From assembly GCF_016623465.1 (NCBI RefSeq), contig NZ_JAEDAJ010000012.1:1-64000 (forward strand): DNA of 64,000 bases, read 5' to 3'. The DNA comes from Brachybacterium halotolerans (lineage in GTDB: Bacteria > Actinomycetota > Actinomycetes > Actinomycetales > Dermabacteraceae). The notes beneath the pieces are model-generated. The model made no database searches and was not told the origin of the DNA. It was given only the letters and a program-made list of their open reading frames with translations. Shown one piece after another: positions 1 to 8,553 of the stretch. A program made the translations under genes and the position numbers. How positions within the stretch are numbered: position 1 is the stretch's first letter; each line of letters opens with the position of its first letter.

Positions 1-42
1 CCCCGCGCCGCCCCGCGCTGGGTCGGATTCCGTCCCGGTCAT
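1..42 (-). CDS. possible N-terminus of RecX (partial)
   Basis: An ATG at 42-40 on the minus strand opens a frame of 14 codons (MTGTESDPARGGAG) that runs off the window. It lies 24 bases downstream of the recA stop, the position where actinobacteria normally carry recX, the RecA-modulating regulator. No recX domain is visible in so few residues and there is no strong ribosome binding site, so the assignment rests on position only. Confidence 0.35.
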   Translation of the reverse strand, partial: MTGTESDPARGGAG

Positions 43-66
43 GGGTGACCGATCGGGGTGGCCGGA

Positions 67-1188
67 TCAGATCGTCGCCGGGACGTCCTCGTCGAGGAAC
101 TCGCCGGCGTCGAAGGACTCGCCCTCGGCCTCGGCCGGAGCCTCCTCCTTGACGGCGTACTCGCCCACACCGAGGGTCTGCAGGATCTTCTGCTCGATCT
201 CGGCGGCGAGGTCCGGGTTGTCCTTGAGGAACTGGCGGGCGTTCTCCTTGCCCTGGCCCAGCTGGTCGCCCTCGTAGGTGAACCAGGCGCCGGACTTGCG
301 CACGATGCCGTTCTCCACGCCCATGTCGATGAGGCCGCCCTCGCGGGAGATGCCCTCGCCGTAGAGGATGTCGAACTCGGCCTGCTTGAAGGGCGGGGCC
401 ATCTTGTTCTTCACGACCTTGACGCGGGTGCGGTTGCCCACGGAGTCCTGACCGGTCTTGAGGGTCTCGATGCGGCGGATGTCCATGCGCACGGAGGCGT
501 AGAACTTCAGGGCCTTGCCGCCCGTGGTGGTCTCCGGGCTGCCGAAGAACACGCCGATCTTCTCGCGCAGCTGGTTGATGAAGATCGCGGTGGTGCCCGA
601 GGAGGACAGCGCACCGGTGAGCTTGCGCAGCGCCTGGGACATGAGGCGCGCCTGCAGGCCGACGTGGGAGTCGCCCATCTCGCCCTCGATCTCCGCCTTG
701 GGCACGAGCGCGGCGACGGAGTCGACGACCACCACGTCAAGGGCGCCGGAGCGGATCAGCATGTCGGCGATCTCGAGGGCCTGCTCGCCGGTGTCCGGCT
801 GGGAGACCAGCAGGGCGTCGGTGTCCACGCCGAGCTTCTTCGCGTACTCGGGATCCAGGGCGTGCTCGGCGTCGATGAAGGCGGCGATGCCGCCGTTGCG
901 CTGGGCGTTGGCGACCGCGTGCAGGGCCACCGTGGTCTTGCCCGAGGACTCCGGGCCGTAGATCTCCACGATGCGGCCGCGGGGCAGGCCGCCGATGCCG
1001 AGGGCGGCGTCGAGGGCGACCGAGCCGGTGGGGATGACCTCGACCGGAGGGCGGGTGTCATCGCCCAGTCGCATGATCGAGCCCTTGCCGAACTGGCGGT
1101 CGATCTGGGCGAGGGCGTTGTCGAGGGAGGACGCTCGGTCCTTGGACGCGCGGTCCTTGGGTGCGGAGCTGGACTTCGCTGCGGGCAT
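67..1188 (-). CDS. recA: recombinase RecA
   Basis: RecA, 373 residues, polymerises on single-stranded DNA, drives strand exchange and triggers LexA self-cleavage in the SOS response. The Walker A motif GPESSGKT is at residues 78-85, followed by the VVVVDS Walker B strand and the conserved INQLREKIG loop. The C-terminus is acidic as usual. The frame stays open upstream, but the ATG at 1188 is chosen because AAGGAAC precedes it and MPAAKSS is the expected RecA beginning. An SOS box lies about 180 bases upstream, so SOS induction is expected. It precedes a possible recX and follows DUF3046 and clgR, the standard actinobacterial order. Confidence 0.98.
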   Translation of the reverse strand: MPAAKSSSAPKDRASKDRASSLDNALAQIDRQFGKGSIMRLGDDTRPPVEVIPTGSVALDAALGIGGLPRGRIVEIYGPESSGKTTVALHAVANAQRNGGIAAFIDAEHALDPEYAKKLGVDTDALLVSQPDTGEQALEIADMLIRSGALDVVVVDSVAALVPKAEIEGEMGDSHVGLQARLMSQALRKLTGALSSSGTTAIFINQLREKIGVFFGSPETTTGGKALKFYASVRMDIRRIETLKTGQDSVGNRTRVKVVKNKMAPPFKQAEFDILYGEGISREGGLIDMGVENGIVRKSGAWFTYEGDQLGQGKENARQFLKDNPDLAAEIEQKILQTLGVGEYAVKEEAPAEAEGESFDAGEFLDEDVPATI

Positions 1189-1361
1189 GTTCTGTTCCTT
1201 CCGGGGAGCCGGTGCGACCGGCGGATGCGTGCCGTGCGGCCACACTAGGTCGACGGTCGGACATCCGGGAGGATCCCGCCCCGCCTGTGGATGGAGGGCC
1301 CTTGTGGAGGACCCGTGGGCGAGGGCGGATCGGTCCTGTGCGGAACCGGTCGTCGGGCGCC

Positions 1362-1383
1362 ACGATACCCGAACAGATGTTCG
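1362..1383 (-). promoter_or_regulatory. SOS box (LexA operator) and -10 of recA
   Basis: CGAACAGATGTTCG at 1370-1383 is a perfect inverted repeat (CGAAC-N4-GTTCG) matching the actinobacterial LexA site. On the minus strand it is followed at once by TATCGT (1367-1362), a plausible -10, so LexA would sit between the -35 and -10 regions and block recA transcription. The transcript would have a leader of about 170 bases. Confidence 0.88.
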
Positions 1384-1398
1384 AACGCACGTATGCGA

Positions 1399-1432
1399 CA
1401 CGCGGCGCGCCGGTCGTCCGGCGCGCCGCGTG
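1399..1432 (-). terminator. hairpin terminator after DUF3046
   Basis: A perfect 15-bp GC-rich stem (1399-1413 with 1418-1432) closes a TCGT loop. It lies 40 bases downstream of the DUF3046 stop and just before the recA SOS box, so it insulates recA from clgR read-through. There is no T-run, as is common in high-GC actinobacteria. Confidence 0.75.
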
Positions 1433-1472
1433 GAAGAAGGGCCCGCGTGCTGGCGAGGCGCCCTGCGGCCCC

Positions 1473-1697
1473 TCAGCGATGCCGCAGCTCGGGAGGGATC
1501 TCCCAGCGCCGCGACTCCGGGACGTCCATCTCGTCGCACAGAGCGGTCCAGACCGCCCGCACGTCCTCGCCCTGGGCGATCGCCTGGGCGGGGGTGCGGT
1601 GGCCGAGCCGCGCGAGGGCGAGCTCCTGCGTGTACGTCGTCGCGAGGGTGCGCCCGAAGACGTGGTCCGCGAGCTGCGTGTACTCGCTGCGGCGCAC
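1473..1697 (-). CDS. DUF3046 family protein
   Basis: This 74-residue soluble protein ([15 protein letters not shown] at its start) belongs to the DUF3046 family, which is found next to recA in many actinobacteria and has no known function. It contains the family-typical stretch [20 protein letters not shown] and ends with PPELRHR. The start is GTG at 1697, one base after the clgR stop, so it is almost certainly co-transcribed and translationally coupled with clgR. No membrane segment or catalytic motif is visible. Confidence 0.85.
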   Translation of the reverse strand: MRRSEYTQLADHVFGRTLATTYTQELALARLGHRTPAQAIAQGEDVRAVWTALCDEMDVPESRRWEIPPELRHR

Positions 1698-1698
1698 G

Positions 1699-2004
1699 TC
1701 AGGCGGCGCCGACGAGGCTCTCGGTGCCGTCGGCCAGACCCTCGGGGATGGTGTCGGGGATGCTCATGCCCTCGGCCACGGCGATGCGGTCGGAGACCTC
1801 GCGCAGCACGAAGGACAGGGGCATGCCGAGCGCCTCGGTGACCGAGGAGAGCAGCTCGCTCGAGGCCTCCTTCTGGCCGCGCTCGATCTCGCTGAGGTAG
1901 CCCAGCGAGACGCGGGCGTCCGAGGAGACCTGTCGGAGGGTGCGACCCTGGGAGCGCCGGGTCTCGCGCAGGACGTCGCCGAGCTCCTGGCGGAAGAGGA
2001 TCAT
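1699..2004 (-). CDS. clgR: ClgR-type XRE transcriptional regulator
   Basis: This 101-residue DNA-binding protein has a Cro/C1 helix-turn-helix at about residues 22-50. The recognition segment [20 protein letters not shown] is highly characteristic of ClgR, the activator of clp protease genes and stress functions in actinobacteria. The protein ends in VGAA; in characterised ClgR proteins a C-terminal double alanine is the ClpP degradation tag that sets up feedback. The ATG at 2004 is preferred over longer frames because AGGGAG lies just upstream. It is followed directly by DUF3046 and then recA, as in relatives. Confidence 0.9.
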   Translation of the reverse strand: MILFRQELGDVLRETRRSQGRTLRQVSSDARVSLGYLSEIERGQKEASSELLSSVTEALGMPLSFVLREVSDRIAVAEGMSIPDTIPEGLADGTESLVGAA

Positions 2005-2343
2005 GGGTCGGACTCCCTTCGTGTGCGCGGGGGCGGCCGTGGCCGCATCCGCGTGTGCGTGCGTGTCCCTGCGGGGGGTGCGGAGCGCCCCGGCGGGGAG
2101 CTGCGCTCCCGCGCGCAGGGTCCCGGGACGGGTGGTCGCGCGGGCGGGCGCCGGGTGTCCGGGGCGCCGTGCGCGGGTGGGATTCATCGTGCTCATCACG
2201 GTGAGTGCAACGTCCCGACCGCTCCGGGTGTTCCCGATCCTACGGTCGGCTCCCTCGGAGAACCCAGTGCATTGCCCCTCATGACGCTGTGCGGACGAGC
2301 CGTCGAACCCCGGCCGAGGGTTCCCTCGGCGCATCGCGCGAGG
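2005..2343. other. intergenic region between cinA and clgR
   Basis: This 339-bp stretch has no credible gene. Next to the cinA stop it carries a hairpin (listed separately). The rest should hold the clgR promoter on the minus strand; TAGGAT (2242-2237) is a possible -10 with a poor -35. No ClgR autoregulatory site could be recognised by eye. Confidence 0.5.
2313..2330 (-). terminator. hairpin terminator after cinA
   Basis: GCCGAGGG (2313-2320) and CCCTCGGC (2323-2330) form a perfect 8-bp stem with a TT loop, 13 bases downstream of the cinA stop on the minus strand. It would end the ftsK-pgsA-cinA transcript. Confidence 0.6.
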
Positions 2344-2874
2344 TCAGAAGGGGGCCTGCGCCATCCGTTCGAGCTCGGTGCGCAGCAGGTCGAGCGCGAC
2401 GCCGACGCTCTCCTCACGGATCTCGGCGCGAGATCCGGCGAGATGCAGCTCACGCTCGAGGGCGATCCGGGACTCCGGCGCGGACCGCTCCCCGCCCCCG
2501 CGCACCGCGACGGCGAGGTGGACGGTCCCCTCGGGGACGCCGCGATCGTCGGCCCCCGGACCGGCGACCCCGGTGGTCGACACGGCGAGATCGGCGTCGT
2601 AGAGGGCGAGGGCGCCGCGGGCCATGGCCCGGGCGACCTCCGCCGTGACGGCGCCGGTGCGCTCGAGCTCGGAGGCGTCGACCCCGAGCACGCGGCGCTT
2701 GGCCCCGTAGCTGTAGCAGGCCGCTCCCCCGGCGACGCATGCGCTCGCGCCGGGAACGTCCACGAGCCGCGCGACGACGGCTCCGGCGGTGAGCGACTCC
2801 GCGGTCGCGAGCTGCAGCCCGGCCTCGGTCGCGAGAGCGATCACCGCCCGGGCGGTGTCCGGGGACCCGCTCAT
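2344..2874 (-). CDS. cinA: CinA C-terminal domain protein (nicotinamide-nucleotide amidase)
   Basis: This 176-residue protein corresponds to the CinA/YdeD-PncC C-terminal domain, which deamidates nicotinamide mononucleotide in pyridine nucleotide recycling. Family hallmarks are the N-terminal LATAESLTAG motif, the central VSTTGVAGPGADDRGVPEGT segment and the following beta-strand. The N-terminal molybdopterin-like domain of full-length CinA is absent, which is the usual form in this gene neighbourhood. Its ATG overlaps the pgsA stop by four bases (ATGA), showing coupling to pgsA. It lies in the ftsK-pgsA-cinA run upstream of clgR and recA. Confidence 0.92.
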   Translation of the reverse strand: MSGSPDTARAVIALATEAGLQLATAESLTAGAVVARLVDVPGASACVAGGAACYSYGAKRRVLGVDASELERTGAVTAEVARAMARGALALYDADLAVSTTGVAGPGADDRGVPEGTVHLAVAVRGGGERSAPESRIALERELHLAGSRAEIREESVGVALDLLRTELERMAQAPF

Positions 2875-3479
2875 CGGCGGGAGGTCGAGGAGAGGGCCTC
2901 GCGACGCAGCCGCAGGCCGTCCTTGAGGTTCACCAGGCCCGAGTAGACGGTGAGGACCAGGGCGATCACCACGAGGGCGAGGCCGATCCAGCGCGCCGGG
3001 CCCCACCACAGCTCGAAGGGCAGTAGACAGAAGGTGATCGCGATCGTCTGCATCATCGTCTTGGTCTTGCCCGCGAGGTTCGCCGGCAGCGCGCCGTACT
3101 TGAGGATCGTGAAGCGCATGATGGTGATGCCGAACTCGCGCAGCAGGATCAGGATCGTCATCCACCAGGGGATGTACTCCCAGACCGAGAGCATGACGAA
3201 GGCGGCGCCGGTCATGGCCTTGTCCGCGATCGGGTCGACGATCTTCCCGAAGTCGGTGATGAGGTTCCGGCTGCGGGCGAGGTGCCCGTCGAGGAAGTCC
3301 GTGATCATCGCGAGCACGAAGATCGCCGTGATGACGAGCCGCCCGGAGATGACGTCCGGGTAGAAGGCGGCGACGACGACGAACACCGGCACCATCACGC
3401 AGCGGATCATCGTGAGGATGTTCGCGATGTTCCACAGCGGGACGGGCGGGGCGTCCGGGTGGGTCTGCGGGGCGTTCAT
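2871..3479 (-). CDS. pgsA: CDP-diacylglycerol-glycerol-3-phosphate 3-phosphatidyltransferase
   Basis: PgsA, 202 residues, is an integral membrane enzyme that makes phosphatidylglycerophosphate from CDP-diacylglycerol, the first committed step to phosphatidylglycerol and cardiolipin. The full CDP-alcohol phosphotransferase signature is present: DFLDGHLAR, then a glycine and two aspartates in GKIVDPIAD, at about residues 67-91. Several hydrophobic helices follow (FVMLSVWEYIPWW, WIGLALVVIALVLTVY). The ATG at 3479 is chosen for its GAGGAG ribosome binding site. CdsA, which supplies its substrate, is also encoded here (45101-46015). Confidence 0.95.
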   Translation of the reverse strand: MNAPQTHPDAPPVPLWNIANILTMIRCVMVPVFVVVAAFYPDVISGRLVITAIFVLAMITDFLDGHLARSRNLITDFGKIVDPIADKAMTGAAFVMLSVWEYIPWWMTILILLREFGITIMRFTILKYGALPANLAGKTKTMMQTIAITFCLLPFELWWGPARWIGLALVVIALVLTVYSGLVNLKDGLRLRREALSSTSRR

Positions 3480-3550
3480 GCCTGCTCCTCGGTCGGCGTC
3501 GATGACGCCCGGTCGGGACTCGCGGTGTCGATCGCTCGGGCGCCGACGGC

Positions 3551-6500
3551 TCACCTGCCGGTGAGCTGCCAGGCGTCCTCGCTCTCTCCCTCCGCGGAGT
3601 CGTAGTCGTCGTAGTAGTCGGTCGCGACGTCGCCCGCGTCGTGGGCGAGCGGGTCCTGGCCGTAGCGGTCGGGGGCGCCGCCCTGTGCCGAGGCGGAGGG
3701 GGCGGGGCCGCCGGGGCCCGCGGGCGCGTCCCCGGAGCCGTCGTCGCCCTCGTCAGCCCCGCCGTATCCGGCGTCGTCGTACGCGTCCTCGGAGTACCCG
3801 GCCCCGTCGCCCACGTCGGTGCCGGAGTCGAAGGGGGCGTCGGAGTCCGAGGGGGCGCGGCCCGCTGACCCGGGATCGTCCTCGCCCTTGATGCGGGCCA
3901 CGGCGCCGGCGAGGTCGTCGGGGCCGACGAGGACGTCGCGGGACTTCGAGCCGATCGACGGGCCGACGATCTCACGGGACTCGAGCAGGTCCATCAGGCG
4001 GCCGGCCTTGGCGAAGCCGACGCGGAGCTTGCGCTGCAGCATGGAGGTCGAGCCGAACTGCGTGGTCACCACGAGCTCGGCCGCCTGCAGCAGCACCTCG
4101 AGATCGTCGCCGATGTCGTCGTCGATCTGCTTCTTGGCCGCGGCGACGGTGACGTCCTCGCGGTAGTGCGGCTTCATCTGCTTCTTGACGTGGTCGACGA
4201 CCTTGTGGATCTCCGACTCGTTGACCCAGGCGACCTGGGCGCGCATCGGCTTGGCCTTGCCCATCGGGTGGAACAGGGCGTCGCCCTGCCCGATGAGCTT
4301 CTCGGCCCCGGGAGAATCCAGGATCACGCGGGAGTCCTGGAGGGAGGAGGTCGAGAAGGCCAGGCGGCTGGGTACGTTCGCCTTGATGATGCCGGTGACC
4401 ACGTCGACGCTCGGACGCTGGGTCGCGAGCACGAGGTGGATGCCGGCGGCGCGGGCCAGCTGCGTGATGCGCTGGATCGAGGCCTCGACGTCGCGCGGGG
4501 CGACCATCATCAGGTCCGCGAGCTCGTCGACGACGACCAGCAGGTACGGGTACGGGGCGAGGCGCCGCTCGCTGCCCGCGGGCACCTCGACCTCCCCGGC
4601 GCGCACGGCCTTGTTGAAGTCGTCGATGTGCTTGAAGCCGAAGGTCGCGAGGTCGTCGTAACGGGCGTCCATCTCCTTGACGACCCACTCGAGGGCCTCG
4701 GCGGCCTTCTTCGGGTTGGTGATGATCGGCGTGATGAGGTGCGGGATGCCCTCGTAGATCGTGAGCTCCACGCGCTTGGGGTCCACGAGCACCATGCGCA
4801 CCTCCTCCGGGGTGGCGCGCATGAGGATCGAGGTGATCATCGCGTTCACGAGGCTCGACTTGCCCGAGCCGGTGGCGCCCGCGACCAGCAGGTGCGGCAT
4901 CTTCGCGAGGTTCGCGACGACGTAGCCGCCCTCGACGTCCTTGCCCACGCCCATCACCATCGGGTGCTCGTTGCGGGTCGCGACGGGGCTGCGCAGCACG
5001 TCGCCCAGGGCGACGGTCTCGCGGTCGGCGTTCGGGATCTCGATGCCGATGGCCTTCTTGCCCGGGATCGGCGAGAGGATGCGCACGTCCGAGCTCGCGA
5101 CCGCGTACGAGATGTTCTTGTCGAGCGCGGTGACCTTCTCGACCTTCGTTCCGGGTGCGAGCTCGACCTCGTAGCGGGTGACCGTCGGGCCGCGCGAGAA
5201 GCCGACGACCTCCGCGTTGACGTTGAACTGGGCGAAGACCTCGCCGAGGGCCTCGACCACGCGGTCGTTGGCCTCGGAGCGGGACTTCGCGGGCGGGCCC
5301 TCGAGCAGGAACGACGAGTCCGGGAGGGTGTAGACGACGTCGCCCGCGAGCTCGAGCTGCTCCCCCGCGCGCGGCAGGTCTCCGCTGGGCGGGAGGATGA
5401 TCTCGGGGCGCTCCTCCTGCGGCGCCTTCGAGGCCGCGGCCGCCGACGGGGCCTGGCGGGTCTGCTGGCCGTCCTGCGCGCTCGCGGCGCCCTGGCCGCG
5501 CGCGCCCTTCTGACCGCGCGCACCGGCGGCCGGCATCGGCGCGGTGCGCCCGTCGGCCCCGGCGCCGCCGACCGGGAGGGCCGCGGTCTTCCCGGGGAAG
5601 CCCTTGGCGCGGGCGTTCTCGTCGGCGACGACGTCGAAGACCTCGGTGCTGTCGGTGCCCTCTGCGCCGTCCGCGGCGCGGGCGCCCTTGCGGGTGCGGG
5701 CACCGCGGGAGCGGCGGCCGCCGGCCGTGTCCTCGTCGTCCTGCACGGCGCCGGAGAAGGCCTCGTCGCCCGCGTAGCCGAACTCGTCGTGGTCGCGCGC
5801 GGCGTCCTCGGCGATCTCCTTCTTGGTGCGGCGGCGACGGGGCTTGGGAGAGGCCTCCGCCTGCTCCTCGGCCGCGGCGGGGGCGGCGGAGCGGCGCGGG
5901 CGCAGTCCGAAGCTCTCGCGCTCGGCGTCCTCCTCCTCGCTGTGGCCGACGAGGCTCGCGTAGACGCCGCGGATCCGTGAGGGCAGCGCCTCGACCGGCG
6001 TGGCGGTGAGCACGAGCACCGCGAACAGCGCCACGAGGACGTAGACGGCGATCACCACGGGGGCCGGCACGAGGGCCTCGAGGGGCGCGGCACCCAGGTA
6101 GCCGAGGACCCCGCCGCCGGAGGCGAGCGCGTCGATCCCGTCGGACGGGGCGGGCATGCGCGCGTGGATCGAGGCGATAGCGGAGAACGAGACCATGAGC
6201 AGGGCGACGCCCAGGGCGATCCGCGTGTTCGCGCGCACGAAGTCGGGGCGCCGGAACATGCGCAGCGCCCAGCCGATCGCGAGCAGGGGCACCGCGACGG
6301 AGGCGATGCCGAAGGTCCCGCCGACCACCGCGTGCACGCCGTCGAACAGCGCGCCGGGCGCGCGGAACCACTCGCGGGTCGCCACGAGGGCCGCGATCAG
6401 CAGCAGGAACAGGGCGTAGCCGTCACGGCGCTGGTCGAAGGGGACCTCCCAGCGGGCCACGCCGATCGCGCGGATGAATCCGCCGATCGCGCGGGCGATG

Positions 6501-6649
6501 CCGAGGTACCCGGCGCGGACTGCGCGCACCGGGAGCGGGAGCGTCGACGGATCGTGGGCGGCCGCGCCGGCTCCTTGCGAGGAGCGGGAGGACGAGGTCC
6601 GGGACGAGCCCTTCGACGCACGTGCGGGGGAAGACGTACGTGTCGCCAT
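3551..6649 (-). CDS. ftsK: DNA translocase FtsK
   Basis: FtsK, 1032 residues, pumps chromosomal DNA at the septum and activates XerC/XerD at dif. About four membrane helices occupy residues 75-220, followed by a charged, low-complexity linker to about 400. The motor domain carries the Walker A motif GATGSGKSS near residue 590 and the [11 protein letters not shown] Walker B strand. The winged-helix gamma domain that reads KOPS sites lies at about 855-905 ([23 protein letters not shown], in part). Unusually, about 125 further residues rich in Asp, Glu, Gly and Ser follow the gamma domain. No Shine-Dalgarno sequence precedes the ATG, and a -10-like element sits six bases upstream. Confidence 0.97.
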   Translation of the reverse strand: MATRTSSPARASKGSSRTSSSRSSQGAGAAAHDPSTLPLPVRAVRAGYLGIARAIGGFIRAIGVARWEVPFDQRRDGYALFLLLIAALVATREWFRAPGALFDGVHAVVGGTFGIASVAVPLLAIGWALRMFRRPDFVRANTRIALGVALLMVSFSAIASIHARMPAPSDGIDALASGGGVLGYLGAAPLEALVPAPVVIAVYVLVALFAVLVLTATPVEALPSRIRGVYASLVGHSEEEDAERESFGLRPRRSAAPAAAEEQAEASPKPRRRRTKKEIAEDAARDHDEFGYAGDEAFSGAVQDDEDTAGGRRSRGARTRKGARAADGAEGTDSTEVFDVVADENARAKGFPGKTAALPVGGAGADGRTAPMPAAGARGQKGARGQGAASAQDGQQTRQAPSAAAASKAPQEERPEIILPPSGDLPRAGEQLELAGDVVYTLPDSSFLLEGPPAKSRSEANDRVVEALGEVFAQFNVNAEVVGFSRGPTVTRYEVELAPGTKVEKVTALDKNISYAVASSDVRILSPIPGKKAIGIEIPNADRETVALGDVLRSPVATRNEHPMVMGVGKDVEGGYVVANLAKMPHLLVAGATGSGKSSLVNAMITSILMRATPEEVRMVLVDPKRVELTIYEGIPHLITPIITNPKKAAEALEWVVKEMDARYDDLATFGFKHIDDFNKAVRAGEVEVPAGSERRLAPYPYLLVVVDELADLMMVAPRDVEASIQRITQLARAAGIHLVLATQRPSVDVVTGIIKANVPSRLAFSTSSLQDSRVILDSPGAEKLIGQGDALFHPMGKAKPMRAQVAWVNESEIHKVVDHVKKQMKPHYREDVTVAAAKKQIDDDIGDDLEVLLQAAELVVTTQFGSTSMLQRKLRVGFAKAGRLMDLLESREIVGPSIGSKSRDVLVGPDDLAGAVARIKGEDDPGSAGRAPSDSDAPFDSGTDVGDGAGYSEDAYDDAGYGGADEGDDGSGDAPAGPGGPAPSASAQGGAPDRYGQDPLAHDAGDVATDYYDDYDSAEGESEDAWQLTGR

Positions 6650-6655
6650 GGGGCC

Positions 6656-6661
6656 AATCTA
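6656..6661 (-). promoter_or_regulatory. candidate -10 element of ftsK (leaderless start)
   Basis: TAGATT on the minus strand ends six bases before the ftsK ATG, with no ribosome binding site in between. That spacing would place the transcript start at or next to the ATG, giving a leaderless mRNA. The -35 region is not obvious. Confidence 0.5.
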
Positions 6662-6713
6662 CCCTCTCGGGCCCGTCGGACCCGGGTGCGGCGACACGGA
6701 GACGTGGCCGGGG

Positions 6714-6742
6714 CCCCCCCCCGGGGGGGGGGGGGGGGGGGG
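6714..6742. repeat. C9-G20 homopolymer tract
   Basis: Nine C (6714-6722) are followed directly by twenty G (6723-6742), then more G/C-only sequence to about 6770. The tract lies about 65-95 bases upstream of ftsK, between its start and the rnj terminator. Such a run is exceptional even in high-GC DNA; it may be a slippage-prone tract or an assembly or sequencing artefact. Confidence 0.9.
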
Positions 6743-6773
6743 CCGGCCGCCCCCGGGGCCGCCCCCCCGGCTC

Positions 6774-6812
6774 CGTCCCGGATCCCGCTCGGGGCGAGCG
6801 GGATCCGGGACG
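6774..6812 (-). terminator. hairpin terminator after rnj
   Basis: A perfect 17-bp stem (6774-6790 with 6796-6812) closes a five-base GGGGC loop. It begins 25 bases downstream of the rnj stop on the minus strand and would end the rnj transcript before ftsK. Confidence 0.85.
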
Positions 6813-6837
6813 TCCGGCACGGCGTGCGCCGGCCCGA

Positions 6838-8538
6838 TCAGGCCTCGACGACCACCGGGATGATCATCGGGCGGCGGCGCAGGCGCTGGCCCACGTAGCG
6901 GCCCACGACCCGCCGCATGACCTGCTGCAGCTGGTGCGTGTCGCGCTTGCCGGTCTGCTCGGCGAGGGCCTTCTCGAGGGCCTTGACGATGTCGGGGCGG
7001 ATCTTCTCGAAGACGGCCGTGTCCTCCGCGACGCCGCGCGCGTGGATCTCCGGGCCCGCGAGGATCTCGCCGGTCTCGGAGCTGACCACGGTGAACAGGG
7101 AGATGAAGCCCTCATCGGCGAGGATGCGGCGATCCTTGAGGTCGGCCTCGGAGATCTCGCCGATGCTGGATCCGTCCACGTACACGTAGCCGTTGGGGAT
7201 CTCGCCCACGACCTTCGCGTTCCCGTCCTTGAGGTCGACCACGGAGCCGTCGTGCGCGAGGACCACGTGGTCGGAGGGCACGCCCGAGGACTCGGCGATG
7301 CGACCGTTGGCGATGAGGTGGCGGACCTCGCCGTGCACGGGCATGACGTTCTTCGGCCGCACGATGTTGTAGCAGTACAGGAGCTCCCCCGAGCTCGCGT
7401 GCCCGGAGACGTGCACGCGGGCGCTGCCCTGGTGGACCACCTCGGCGCCGAGGGCCATCAGGCCGTTGACGATCCGGAAGACCGCGTTCTCGTTGCCGGG
7501 GATCAGGGAGCTCGCGAGGATCACGACGTCCCCGGGGCCCACCGAGACGCGGTGGTCGCTGTTCGCGATCCGGCCCAGCGCGGCCATCGGCTCGCCCTGG
7601 CTGCCCGTGCACATGAGCACGACCTTCTCGTCGGGCAGGGAATCGATCTTCTTGACGTCCACGAGGGTGTTCGGCGGCACGTCGAGGTAGCCCATGTCCG
7701 AGGCGATCCCCATGTTGCGCACCATCGAGCGGCCCACGAAGGCGACCTTGCGGCCGTGCTTCGCGGCGGCGTCGAGGACCTGCTGGACGCGGTGGACGTG
7801 GCTCGAGAACGAGGCCACGACGATCTTCTGGCGCGAGCGCGCGAAGATCGAGTCGATGACCGGGCCGATCTCCCGCTCGGCGGTCGTGAAGCCCGGGACC
7901 TCGGCGTTCGTGGAGTCGACCATGAACAGGTCGACTCCCTTCTCGCCGAGCCGCGCGAAGGCGCGCAGGTCGGTGATGCGGCCGTCGAGCGGAAGCTGGT
8001 CCATCTTGAAGTCGCCGGTGTGCAGGACGGTCCCGGCGGGCGTCTGGATGTACACGGCGAGCGCGTCGGGGATCGAGTGGTTGACGGCGACGAACTCGCA
8101 GTCGAAGGGGCCGAAGCTCTCGCTGTCCCCCTCCTTGACGGCGAGGGTGTACGGCTTGATGCGGTGCTCGCGCAGCTTGGCCTCGATGAACGCGAGGGTG
8201 AGCTGGCTGCCGACGACGGGGATGTCGGGCTTCAGGCGCAGCAGGTAGGGCACGGCGCCGATGTGGTCCTCGTGGCCGTGGGTGAGGACGATCGCCGCGA
8301 TGTCGTCGAGGCGGTCCTCGAGGTACTGGAAGTCCGGCAGGATCAGGTCCACGCCGGGCTGGGACTCCTCGGGGAACAGCACGCCGCAGTCGACGACGAG
8401 CAGGCGCCCGTTGTAGTCGAAGACGGTCATGTTGCGGCCCACGTCGCCGAGGCCGCCCAGCGGGATGATCCGCAGGGTGTCCTTGGCGGGCTTGCGGGGC
8501 TGCTGGAGCCGCTCGCTGAAGGGAGTGGTGAGTGTCAT
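6838..8538 (-). CDS. rnj: ribonuclease J
   Basis: RNase J, 566 residues, is a metallo-beta-lactamase/beta-CASP nuclease with endonuclease and 5'-3' exonuclease activity in mRNA decay and rRNA maturation. The zinc-binding HGHEDH motif is at residues 87-92. The beta-CASP region with ARSRQKIVVASFSSHVHR and the VHGEVRHL C-terminal motif are present, and the length matches the family. The ATG at 8538 has a GGAAGGA ribosome binding site and lies 15 bases from dapA, so the two are one operon, a pairing usual in actinobacteria. Confidence 0.97.
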   Translation of the reverse strand: MTLTTPFSERLQQPRKPAKDTLRIIPLGGLGDVGRNMTVFDYNGRLLVVDCGVLFPEESQPGVDLILPDFQYLEDRLDDIAAIVLTHGHEDHIGAVPYLLRLKPDIPVVGSQLTLAFIEAKLREHRIKPYTLAVKEGDSESFGPFDCEFVAVNHSIPDALAVYIQTPAGTVLHTGDFKMDQLPLDGRITDLRAFARLGEKGVDLFMVDSTNAEVPGFTTAEREIGPVIDSIFARSRQKIVVASFSSHVHRVQQVLDAAAKHGRKVAFVGRSMVRNMGIASDMGYLDVPPNTLVDVKKIDSLPDEKVVLMCTGSQGEPMAALGRIANSDHRVSVGPGDVVILASSLIPGNENAVFRIVNGLMALGAEVVHQGSARVHVSGHASSGELLYCYNIVRPKNVMPVHGEVRHLIANGRIAESSGVPSDHVVLAHDGSVVDLKDGNAKVVGEIPNGYVYVDGSSIGEISEADLKDRRILADEGFISLFTVVSSETGEILAGPEIHARGVAEDTAVFEKIRPDIVKALEKALAEQTGKRDTHQLQQVMRRVVGRYVGQRLRRRPMIIPVVVEA

Positions 8539-8553
8539 GGGTCCTTCCGGTGT

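Noticed and set aside
2344-3975. A long frame that joins cinA with sequence upstream, giving a His/Pro/Arg-rich fusion
   Set aside because: The true CinA begins at 2874; the upstream part is the wrong frame of pgsA and the tail of ftsK.
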